In this document: positions 57,200 to 64,000 of the stretch, in pieces
Position numbering within the stretch: the stretch's first letter is position 1
How the letters are laid out: each line of letters opens with the position of its first letter
Source: an unicellular cyanobacterium SU2
Lineage (GTDB): Bacteria; Cyanobacteriota; Cyanobacteriia; Cyanobacteriales; Microcystaceae
Assembly (NCBI GenBank): GCA_002110465.1
Contig: NEED01000015.1
Location: 60,186-124,185 of the forward strand
Reading direction: 5' to 3'
DNA: 64,000 bases
The notes under the pieces: generated by a model
What the model saw: only the letters and a program-made list of their open reading frames with translations
Databases searched by the model: none
Told to the model about the DNA's origin: nothing
Program-made: the position numbers and the translations under genes

Positions 57200-58762
57200 C
57201 TATTCATCAACAGTCTTATCTTTAACCCCGCGAACAATCCGAGAAAGTTCATTCTTTTCATCAACGGCAATTCGAGTAGGAGAACCACTAATAATTCCTT
57301 CATAATTACGGAATGAATCTTGAATTCTTGGACCTCCTTGATCAATACTATATTCTCGAATACCTTTATCATGCCAAGATCCCCGCATTTTAAAGACATT
57401 AATTGCCCTCGACATTTCTCCTCTAATTTCTACATATTGCAGCATGAGAATAGTATCAGTAATGGTAGAAATATGAGATTCTGTAATGGAATGAGACCCC
57501 ATAAATTGATCAGTAGTATTGGTAAAAAACCCTGTGATTTCTTCTTGTTTTGCGTAACCAGTTACCCCGATCACAAACTGACGAAAGGCATTATTCGTAA
57601 CACCTCTTGCTAAGGCCGAAAGAGAATCAATAGCGATTCTTGATGGTTTAAATTCAGAAATTTCTGATTTAATAATCTGTAAATGATCTTCTAATCCAGA
57701 AGATTCGGGATAGGTACATAACAGTTTTAAAAGTCCTTTGCGTTCCATTTCTTCAAAATCAATGCCCCAAGAAAAAGCATTACGGGATAATTGGGCGCGG
57801 GACTCTTCATAGGCGAATAAAATTGCTCGTTCTTTTTGACGACAACCTTCTTCTAAAAACTTACTTACCAGTAAGGTTTTACCCGTTCCAGTTGCTCCGG
57901 TGGCCAAAATAATTGAGTCTTTGAAAAAGCCGCCTCCACACATCTCATCAAGAGTTTTAATTCCAGAAGAAATTCGAGCATTTGAAGAACGTTGAGTAAG
58001 TCGCATAGCTCCCAAAGGAAAGATATTAATACCATCATTGGTAATCGTGAAAGGATACTCTCCTTTCATGTGGGTTGTCCCCCGCAATTTAAGAATTTCA
58101 GCCGTTCTCCGACGACGTTCTCCTTCTAAAACATTCCGTAAAACAACCACATTATCAGAGACAAATTCTTCCACTCCAAAACGAGCGATCGGCCCATATT
58201 CTTCTACCCGTTCTGTCGTCATAATAGAGGTTACGCCTAGGAGTTTTAACCGTGCCACTAAACGGAAAATTTCTCGACGCACCACCGAAGCGGCATCATA
58301 TTGTTGAAAAACTGCGGTTACTGAGTCGATGGAAACCAGTTTGGCTTTATACTTATTAATTGCATATTGAATCCGTTCAATTAAAGCCGATAAATCGAAA
58401 CTTCCTACGACTTCCTGTCCATCAGGATCGGGAGAAGCATCAAGAATAAATAGCTGACCTCTATCAATAATTTCTTGTAAATCCCAACCAAAACTATAGG
58501 CGTTTTGAATAATATCTGCTGGAGATTCTTCAAAAGTTACAAATAATCCTGGATAATCAAAGTATTTAATCCCATGATAGAGAAACTGAATGGCTAGTAA
58601 GGTTTTTCCTGTTCCTGATGTTCCACTGACCAGGGTTGTTCTTCCTACCGGAAGTCCACCGTGACTAATTTCGTCAAATCCTTCAATCATCGTCCGAATC
58701 TTACGGACTCCTTTGGTCGTAAGTTCTTCTTTTTTCTGTCCATTAGGAAGCGGTTGATTCAT
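57200..58762 (-). CDS. kaiC: Circadian clock ATPase/autokinase KaiC
   Basis: A 520-residue hexameric clock protein. CI domain: P-loop GTSGTGKT at 47-54 and the catalytic Glu pair in VTFEES (78-79). CII domain: P-loop GATGTGKT at about 289-296 and the phosphorylation region SHSITESHISTIT near 425-435, where Ser432 and Thr433 correspond to S431/T432 of Synechococcus. The C-terminal tail (SGSPTRIAVDEKNEL) is the KaiA-binding A-loop region. Length is one residue more than the reference. It is the last gene of kaiABC on the minus strand, 92 bases after kaiB. Confidence 0.98.
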   Translation of the reverse strand: MNQPLPNGQKKEELTTKGVRKIRTMIEGFDEISHGGLPVGRTTLVSGTSGTGKTLLAIQFLYHGIKYFDYPGLFVTFEESPADIIQNAYSFGWDLQEIIDRGQLFILDASPDPDGQEVVGSFDLSALIERIQYAINKYKAKLVSIDSVTAVFQQYDAASVVRREIFRLVARLKLLGVTSIMTTERVEEYGPIARFGVEEFVSDNVVVLRNVLEGERRRRTAEILKLRGTTHMKGEYPFTITNDGINIFPLGAMRLTQRSSNARISSGIKTLDEMCGGGFFKDSIILATGATGTGKTLLVSKFLEEGCRQKERAILFAYEESRAQLSRNAFSWGIDFEEMERKGLLKLLCTYPESSGLEDHLQIIKSEISEFKPSRIAIDSLSALARGVTNNAFRQFVIGVTGYAKQEEITGFFTNTTDQFMGSHSITESHISTITDTILMLQYVEIRGEMSRAINVFKMRGSWHDKGIREYSIDQGGPRIQDSFRNYEGIISGSPTRIAVDEKNELSRIVRGVKDKTVDE

Positions 58763-58854
58763 TTTTGATTTATTGATTTTTTGAAAAATTAACGATACTT
58801 TAAGGAAAAAACAGGTAAATAATAGGGTCTGTCTAGGGTAAAGTCCAGTTTTTT

Positions 58855-59169
58855 TTACAAATTATCTTCTCTTTCTCTTATTTCTTCGTAGAGAAGATCT
58901 AAACCAATGAGGACTTTTTCTCTGTCGGAAAGATCGCCAATGATTTTACGAACAGGAGGGGGTAAAATTTTGGCTAAGGTTGGAGTAGCTAATATTTTAT
59001 CTTCCTCAGCTAATTGGGGATTTTTCAGTACATCAATAACCTTAAGAGCATAAACTCCTTTAAATTCATCTTCGAGAATGTTTTTAAGGGTTTTTAAAGC
59101 TCTCACTGAGTTGGGGGTATTTCCCGCAACATAAAGCTTTAGAACATAGGTTTTTTTGAAGTTTATCAT
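58855..59169 (-). CDS. kaiB: Circadian clock protein KaiB
   Basis: A 104-residue thioredoxin-like, fold-switching clock protein. It starts [20 protein letters not shown], followed by [20 protein letters not shown] and a [20 protein letters not shown] segment with the Pro-rich turn typical of KaiB. It binds KaiC in its switched state and sequesters KaiA. The acidic C-terminal tail is a little longer than the average. Spacing is 85 bases from kaiA and 92 from kaiC, consistent with one or two transcripts as in other cyanobacteria, where kaiBC often has its own promoter. Confidence 0.98.
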   Translation of the reverse strand: MINFKKTYVLKLYVAGNTPNSVRALKTLKNILEDEFKGVYALKVIDVLKNPQLAEEDKILATPTLAKILPPPVRKIIGDLSDREKVLIGLDLLYEEIREREDNL

Positions 59170-59254
59170 TGGCTAAAAACAGAAGATTATTAAGTGAAAA
59201 AATGTTGATGAAAATTCGCTGCTTTCTCGAAAATCCTAGGCTCGTAAACATACT

Positions 59255-60160
59255 TTAGTCTATTTGGTAAAGTAAATCAAATAAAAGATCTTCTCGAGGA
59301 ACCGAGCGGCGATACATTTCTCCTAAATGGGCTAAAATATCAATGATCGTCAGACGATAGTCTAAGAGAATTTCGTCACTACGTCCTTCTAGCTTAAGTT
59401 GTTGAGAAAATTCATCTATTAACTCCATATGAATTTCCAAAACTTTAGAAACTGAAATATCCGCAAAAAAAGCTTGATTAACAAACTGATCGATCAATTG
59501 GTTAATTTCTGTCTCATCACTAAAATAATTGAGAATTATTCCTCGATAATCGGTACTTAAATTGTCAATAAGTTCCCGTTTCTGGGTTTGAGAAAGATTG
59601 CGATAAAAATATTTAGGGTTTCTCTTATAATAAACTCCTAAATAGCCTAGTCGTTCTTTAAGTTTCTCGGCTAACCGACGTTGTTGTAAGAGCAAGAAAC
59701 TAGACTGTTTCTCTCCTACTGAAGTTTTAGGTGAGGCAACCGGTTTTTCCACTAAAGAACAACTCGGCCCTAAGTGGAGAAACTGGGTAATAGCCTGCTC
59801 AATAGATTTCTCAATGTTATCTAAGGTGGCTACTGGCTGTCGTACTTCTGCACTATGATAAAGACAGGTTAGAGATTGAGTCTTTTCGGCGGTGGCTTTG
59901 GGATCTAACTCCGATTCGATAACAATCACCGGAAGCAAGGTTCCTTGTTCGTATAGCTGATTAAATAAAGGAGAGACTGTGTTGTCTTGAAAAATAATTA
60001 GACAGTCAATGTGTTCTCCATGAGCATTAACAAAGTCGAGTAACTCTTGAGAAGAGTTAACTGTTTGTATATCATAAGGTTGGTTTCTCAGAATAGTTAT
60101 CAAATCCTGAGCGATATTGGGGTTACTGATATAAAGACAAATTGATAATCGAGATTGCAA
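59255..60160 (-). CDS. kaiA: Circadian clock activator KaiA
   Basis: A 301-residue protein. The N-terminal half (about 1-135) is a pseudo-receiver (SICLYISNPNIAQDLITILR; no phospho-acceptor Asp cluster). A linker (140-175) leads to the C-terminal four-helix domain (RNPKYFYRNLSQTQKRELID, YRGIILNYF, RSVPREDLLFDLLY) that dimerises and pulls the KaiC A-loop to promote its autophosphorylation. Full length is like that of unicellular species, not the short C-terminal-only form of Nostocales. It starts the kai cluster, facing a divergent kinase gene 659 bases away. Confidence 0.97.
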   Translation of the reverse strand: MQSRLSICLYISNPNIAQDLITILRNQPYDIQTVNSSQELLDFVNAHGEHIDCLIIFQDNTVSPLFNQLYEQGTLLPVIVIESELDPKATAEKTQSLTCLYHSAEVRQPVATLDNIEKSIEQAITQFLHLGPSCSLVEKPVASPKTSVGEKQSSFLLLQQRRLAEKLKERLGYLGVYYKRNPKYFYRNLSQTQKRELIDNLSTDYRGIILNYFSDETEINQLIDQFVNQAFFADISVSKVLEIHMELIDEFSQQLKLEGRSDEILLDYRLTIIDILAHLGEMYRRSVPREDLLFDLLYQID

Positions 60161-60819
60161 AGTTCTAAAGGTCTAAGATTACAGACACGGCTACTAGAGA
60201 ATTATAAGGAAAAAAACCAAAAGGATCAGCAACTCCTTCCCCTAAAAGTGAACACGAATAGCTCGGTATCACACAAATCAGGGCTTTATATTGAACCTTT
60301 GCACTACTTCACTCATTATTCTTGGTAGAGATTGCTATGAGTTGATTAAACTATTTTCCTCAGATTGATAATTTATAGCACTATGAATTTAAGGTTAGGA
60401 AACTTAAAGCTTTGGCTCTCTTCGACACGGCTCAGGGCAAGCCAAAATGTTAAATTTCCAAAACTCACTCATGACAAGATTGTTCATTCTAAATTCTAAA
60501 TTCTAAATTTACCTTAGTACCTAGTTAAGCCAAAGAAGGGGAAATAGAAAATAATAATGAGATTTTATTTTTACACTAATAGATTCTAGACGGAATTTTT
60601 TAAAGTTGAAATTAACTCAAATCGTGAGTATAATTGGACAAGGTAAATATAATAAATTAATCAATATAAATCTTGGCGAAAGTCAATCTTTGTAAATTTG
60701 TTCTGAGAATTGTAATTATTTGTAAGTTATAACTCTTTAAAGATCACTAATCAAGGCAATATTAAAATGAAGGAAGCGATCCCTACCTTGATCTAGACGA
60801 ATCACCCCCCATTAGGCCA
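60161..60819. other. 659-base divergent promoter region between kaiA and a sensor kinase
   Basis: Strongly AT-rich. It contains a dispersed palindrome of the CTTCGAC..CTCAGGGC type at 60414-60442, related to the one inside tnpB, and a short tandem AAATTCT repeat at 60489-60510. It should hold the kaiA promoter and the kinase promoter, but I see no motif good enough to place them. Confidence 0.5.
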
Positions 60820-63351
60820 ATGCTGACCCTCCAACAATTCCTGCACCCTGTTCCGATTTGTCAATCTTCTATCACTATCTCTGAAATTACTAGCCTATTT
60901 CAATCAGGGAATCATGAGAGAGTAGTGATGGTTAATTGTACCCATAAGCCATTAGGGATAATTTCTGGCCGTCATTTACTCTCATTACTATTGCAACAGT
61001 CTTGTATCACTGTCCCTCCATCTTCTAGGATTTCTGAAAACAATCGTCAACTGTCTGAATATTTAACCCCAGAAGCTCTAGAAGATTTGTTGACTCCTTT
61101 AGTGCTTATTCCCCACAACCTCAATGTAGCAGAATTTGCGACTTATCTACAAGACAAGAATATTAATCTAGAGACATCTCTAACCTATGGACTTGTGGAT
61201 CACACAGGACATTTTTGGGGACTTCTTGATAGTGGGAAAATGCTAAACGCCCTTTTAACTCAAACCCATCCCACTCCTTCGGTTAAACCTTCTTGGTTAT
61301 CGCCTTCTGCGTCGTTACTCATGGAGTTATTAGAACAGTTGCCCCTACCTGTGATGCTACAAACAAAACAGGGAGAAATCGTACAACAAAATCGCAGTTG
61401 GCGTGAACAAATTGGGGCGTTGGTTCCTCCCGATAATGCGAGTGCTTGTCCCTTATCAAGTCAAAAACTGCAACCTGTCTCGTCTCAAGTCGTTGCAGTT
61501 GCCCAAACCCTTCCTTCATACCCCCCTGAATCTATAACCGATCATTCCTCCCTAGCGGCTCATTTGTCTTGTTCTCAATGGTTCAAATCTCTTCCTGAAC
61601 CACAAAACCCTCAAGATCTCCTAACAGATACTAAACTGTTACATCCCTTATTACCATCTCCTCGATCATTAGCCAAAAATAATCCAGGGAAAGAAAGGGT
61701 CTGGCAATTTGTTAACTGTCCCCTAATGACAGAAAATGGAGAAATCTTACTGGTGTTAGCCACTGATGTCACAGAACAGCAAAGGCTATGTCAGGAACTA
61801 GCGGCGAAAAATGCTGATTTAGTCCAACTTAATCGACTTAAAGATGAATTTCTCGCTTGTATTAGCCATGAGTTGAAATCTCCCCTGACGGCTGTGGTAG
61901 GACTCTCGAGTCTCTTAGGAGAACAAAAAGTCGGTGAACTCAATTCTCGTCAAGTTCATTACGCTCAATTAATTTACCGCAGTGGTCGTCAATTAATGAC
62001 CCTAGTGAATGATTTACTCGATCTGACTCGTCTAGAAACTGGACAACTTAAATTAACTTTTATTCCCTTAGATATTAAAAATATCTGTGAACGAGCTTAT
62101 CGTTCCATCGCTGAAAAATACCAAGATAAAAGCGATACCCCTGTGTCTTTTTCCTTAGAAATAGAACCAGGATTAAAGTTTTTATTGGCTGATGAACTGC
62201 GTCTCCATCAGATGCTAGTCCATCTATTGGATAATGCCCTGAAGTTTACCCAATCAGAGGGAGAAGTAGGGATAAAAGTTAATCAGTGGGAAGATTGGAT
62301 TGCATTTACCGTCTGGGATACAGGAATTGGGATTCCTGAAGACTCGCAACACTTAATTTTTCAAAAATTCCAACAACTAGAAAATCCCTTAACCCGTAAA
62401 TTTGAAGGCACTGGCTTAGGATTAGTGCTAACCCAACGGTTAGCTAGGGCGCATGGAGGTGAAATTTCTTTTATTTCCAAAGCCGGACAGGGAAGTCAAT
62501 TTACCCTACTTCTACCCCCTACAGCCCAATCCCAAAGACAGGAACTTCATCGCAACCCTTCTGTAACCCCCTATCCGTTGGTATTAATTGTCGAAGCTAT
62601 CCCACACTGTATTGAAGACTTAATGAATAAGCTGACTCAATTAGGTTATCGGGTAGTTATTGCTCGCGCCGGAACAGAAGCGGTAGAAAAAGCACGACAG
62701 TTGCGTCCCTATGCTATTTTGTTAAATCCTTTATTGCCCTTATTGTCGGGATGGGATGTGTTGACACTACTCAAATCTGATCCCCAAACACAAAAAATTC
62801 GCGTCTTTATGACCACCACCCAAAACCATCAACCCTTCAACGAACCGAATCAAGCTGATGGTTTTTTATCAATTCCTCTAGACCTATCGGTTTTAAAAGA
62901 GATTTTAGGGGAAGTTAATCCGATGGAAAAGCCCCAAAATCGTTCTTTAACCCTATTGCGCCTCTATCCTGAAAGCACTGATGGACAAAATCGTTCTCTT
63001 TCTTTATCTTCTTCTTTCGACTGGGCGTTAATGGACTGTTCATCTCAATTGAATCATCGTATTCTTGAAGCTGATGATCTCGAACAGGCGGAAATGTTAA
63101 GTCATGTCTGGCAAGTAGATGTGGTGATTCTCGATGGCCGCTGTCTAGATGATCCGACAGATTATGTGCGATCGCTCTCTCAATACTCACAATTGACAAG
63201 ATTGCCCTTGGTTATCTTAGACTTGAAAACAACACAGGCCGCTAATCAAGTGAAAAATTTATCGGTCTTTCCCTGTTTAATTCCTGAAAACAAGCAGGAT
63301 GCTCAGCAATTATGGCAAGTAATTTCCATTGCTGCTTCGAGTAATCTTTAA
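60820..63351 (+). CDS. Sensor histidine kinase with N-terminal CBS-like region and C-terminal pseudo-receivers
   Basis: An 843-residue soluble kinase. Residues 1-155 look like a CBS-pair (SSITISEITSLFQSGNHERV; RVVMVNCTHKPLGIISGRHLL). A PAS-like segment follows (about 165-330). HisKA carries H350 in CISHELKSPLTAV, then an ATPase domain (HLLDNALKF, DTGIGIPE, GTGLGLVL). At about 585-700 there is a receiver fold in which the acidic pair reads VEAI and the phospho-acceptor is N636 (ILLNPLLPLLSGWD), so it cannot be phosphorylated in the usual way. A further degenerate receiver-like stretch is at about 735-840. This kinase/pseudo-receiver order recalls CikA, which binds clock components, but CikA has a GAF domain here instead of CBS. 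Confidence 0.85.
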   Translation: MLTLQQFLHPVPICQSSITISEITSLFQSGNHERVVMVNCTHKPLGIISGRHLLSLLLQQSCITVPPSSRISENNRQLSEYLTPEALEDLLTPLVLIPHNLNVAEFATYLQDKNINLETSLTYGLVDHTGHFWGLLDSGKMLNALLTQTHPTPSVKPSWLSPSASLLMELLEQLPLPVMLQTKQGEIVQQNRSWREQIGALVPPDNASACPLSSQKLQPVSSQVVAVAQTLPSYPPESITDHSSLAAHLSCSQWFKSLPEPQNPQDLLTDTKLLHPLLPSPRSLAKNNPGKERVWQFVNCPLMTENGEILLVLATDVTEQQRLCQELAAKNADLVQLNRLKDEFLACISHELKSPLTAVVGLSSLLGEQKVGELNSRQVHYAQLIYRSGRQLMTLVNDLLDLTRLETGQLKLTFIPLDIKNICERAYRSIAEKYQDKSDTPVSFSLEIEPGLKFLLADELRLHQMLVHLLDNALKFTQSEGEVGIKVNQWEDWIAFTVWDTGIGIPEDSQHLIFQKFQQLENPLTRKFEGTGLGLVLTQRLARAHGGEISFISKAGQGSQFTLLLPPTAQSQRQELHRNPSVTPYPLVLIVEAIPHCIEDLMNKLTQLGYRVVIARAGTEAVEKARQLRPYAILLNPLLPLLSGWDVLTLLKSDPQTQKIRVFMTTTQNHQPFNEPNQADGFLSIPLDLSVLKEILGEVNPMEKPQNRSLTLLRLYPESTDGQNRSLSLSSSFDWALMDCSSQLNHRILEADDLEQAEMLSHVWQVDVVILDGRCLDDPTDYVRSLSQYSQLTRLPLVILDLKTTQAANQVKNLSVFPCLIPENKQDAQQLWQVISIAASSNL

Positions 63352-63377
63352 TTTGTTCAGTAAGTAACTCCGATACT

Positions 63378-63890
63378 ATGATTGATCAACCCCTTCAACG
63401 AATTAACCAACGGTTAATCCAATCTTTAGACAGAGATGTTCTTGTACAAAAAACCGTTCATGAATTGAGAAATACTTTAGGGGTTGATCGGGTTGTTTTG
63501 TATTATTTTTATCGTCGATGGGAAGGGCAAGTCACCTTTGAAGCATTAAGTTCTCAGCAATTTTCCATCCTAGGATCAACTGGTCCTGATGAGTGTTTTA
63601 ATGGAGAATATGCAGCTTGGTATGAACAGGGAAGAATTAGAGCGATTAAAGATCTTGAAAATGAACCGATTAGTCCCTGTCACCGCGATTTTTTGCGAGA
63701 TTTACAAGTTCGCGCTAATTTAGCTGTCCCCATTGTTAATCGTCAAGGGTTATGGGGATTGCTAATTGCTCACCATTGCCGAGATACTAAACAATGGCTA
63801 CCTTCCCATGTTGAATCCATGAAACACGCTGCCACTATTCTAGAGAAAACGCCGAATATTTCTGGCAAGACAATTGAACAGAAATGTTGA
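63378..63890 (+). CDS. Stand-alone GAF protein with DXCF cyanobacteriochrome cysteines
   Basis: 170 residues, essentially one GAF domain. The canonical bilin-attachment Cys-His pair is C101-H102 (SPCHRDFL), followed by QVRANLAVPIV and LWGLLIAHHC, the typical cyanobacteriochrome/phytochrome GAF strings. A second cysteine, C73, sits in D71-E-C-F74, the DXCF motif of blue-sensing cyanobacteriochromes. The 28-residue spacing between the two Cys equals that of known DXCF members such as TePixJ. No output domain is fused. It starts 26 bases after the pseudo-receiver kinase on the same strand, so it may be the light-sensing partner of that kinase (inference). Confidence 0.75.
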   Translation: MIDQPLQRINQRLIQSLDRDVLVQKTVHELRNTLGVDRVVLYYFYRRWEGQVTFEALSSQQFSILGSTGPDECFNGEYAAWYEQGRIRAIKDLENEPISPCHRDFLRDLQVRANLAVPIVNRQGLWGLLIAHHCRDTKQWLPSHVESMKHAATILEKTPNISGKTIEQKC

Positions 63891-63897
63891 GCGCAGT

Positions 63898-63927
63898 CCC
63901 CATCTAAAATTTTTAATTTAGATGGGG
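63898..63927 (+). terminator. Hairpin terminator after the GAF gene
   Basis: Perfect 11-bp arms, CCCCATCTAAA (63898-63908) and TTTAGATGGGG (63917-63927), with an 8-base loop, start eight bases after the stop. There is no strong T run, so it may serve the convergent gene as well. Confidence 0.75.
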
Positions 63928-63960
63928 TTAGCGAAACCAATAAATAAAAAGCGAAGCACC

Positions 63961-64000
63961 TTATTTTTCGGGTTGTTCTTGGTTCTGTACATATTCAATA
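63961..64000 (-). CDS. Possible C-terminal tail of a gene outside the window
   Basis: The minus strand reads IEYVQNQEQPEK and a TAA stop at 63963-63961. Only 12 residues are inside the window, with no recognisable family. The convergent hairpin at 63898-63927 fits a gene end here. Low certainty. Confidence 0.3.
   Translation of the reverse strand, partial: IEYVQNQEQPEK

Noticed and set aside
60820..63351. Calling the kinase cikA
   Set aside because: CikA has a GAF domain before the kinase; this protein has a CBS-like N-terminus and two degenerate receivers, so the name is not justified.

Overview
The window is cyanobacterial. It carries kaiA-kaiB-kaiC, the crtP-crtB carotenoid pair, a Ycf35-like DUF1257 gene with its ferredoxin neighbour, a 2H-family DUF1868 gene, many HIP1 octamers (GCGATCGC), and AT-rich sequence. 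My guess is a unicellular Crocosphaera/Cyanothece-like organism, but this is inference from gene content and base composition only.

Layout. 0-7.3 kb: small membrane proteins, then a signalling cluster. It holds a LuxR-type regulator, a histidine kinase with an ethylene-receptor-like N-terminus, an Rcp1-like regulator and two receiver-kinase hybrids, which together look like a phosphorelay. 7.5-17.2 kb: housekeeping and metabolic genes (DUF938 methyltransferase, crtP, crtB, an OppC-type permease, DUF2997-DUF1257-ferredoxin, a CHAD protein, a 3'(2')-bisphosphate nucleotidase, a PEP-CTERM protein). 17.2-50 kb: an accessory region framed by two giant RHS/YD-repeat proteins (4269 and about 3105 residues) on opposite strands. 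They share the same RTX-like N-terminal block. Between them lie ordinary genes (holA, a carotenoid-oxidoreductase relative, a DUF1868 gene), decayed insertion sequences (a TnpB fragment and an internally deleted IS982), an apparently intact IS607 element (tnpA-tnpB), and a row of tiny modules: two DUF6888-DUF6887 pairs, a toxin-antitoxin pair with a broken toxin, and a polymorphic-toxin-like/partner pair. These modules are separated by copies of a roughly 100-bp inverted-repeat element. 50-57 kb: a decayed IS982, a polar amino-acid ABC permease and its binding protein, a sensor kinase, a DUF4168 protein and rsmH. 57.2-64 kb: kaiABC on the minus strand. Divergent from it is a sensor kinase ending in degenerate receiver domains, followed by a small stand-alone GAF protein with the two-cysteine signature of a DXCF cyanobacteriochrome.

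The most unusual material is in the two RHS proteins, where domains appear to be inserted inside other domains. A vWA domain is split by about 830 residues of beta-rich repeats in the first. An unnamed beta-rich domain of about 300 residues is inserted twice, in two different host domains, in the second. Other points of interest are the repeat-bounded cassettes at 38-40.7 kb, the kai-linked kinase plus GAF photoreceptor candidate, and the ethylene-receptor-like kinase with Asn at a key Asp position. No tRNA, rRNA or CRISPR array was seen.
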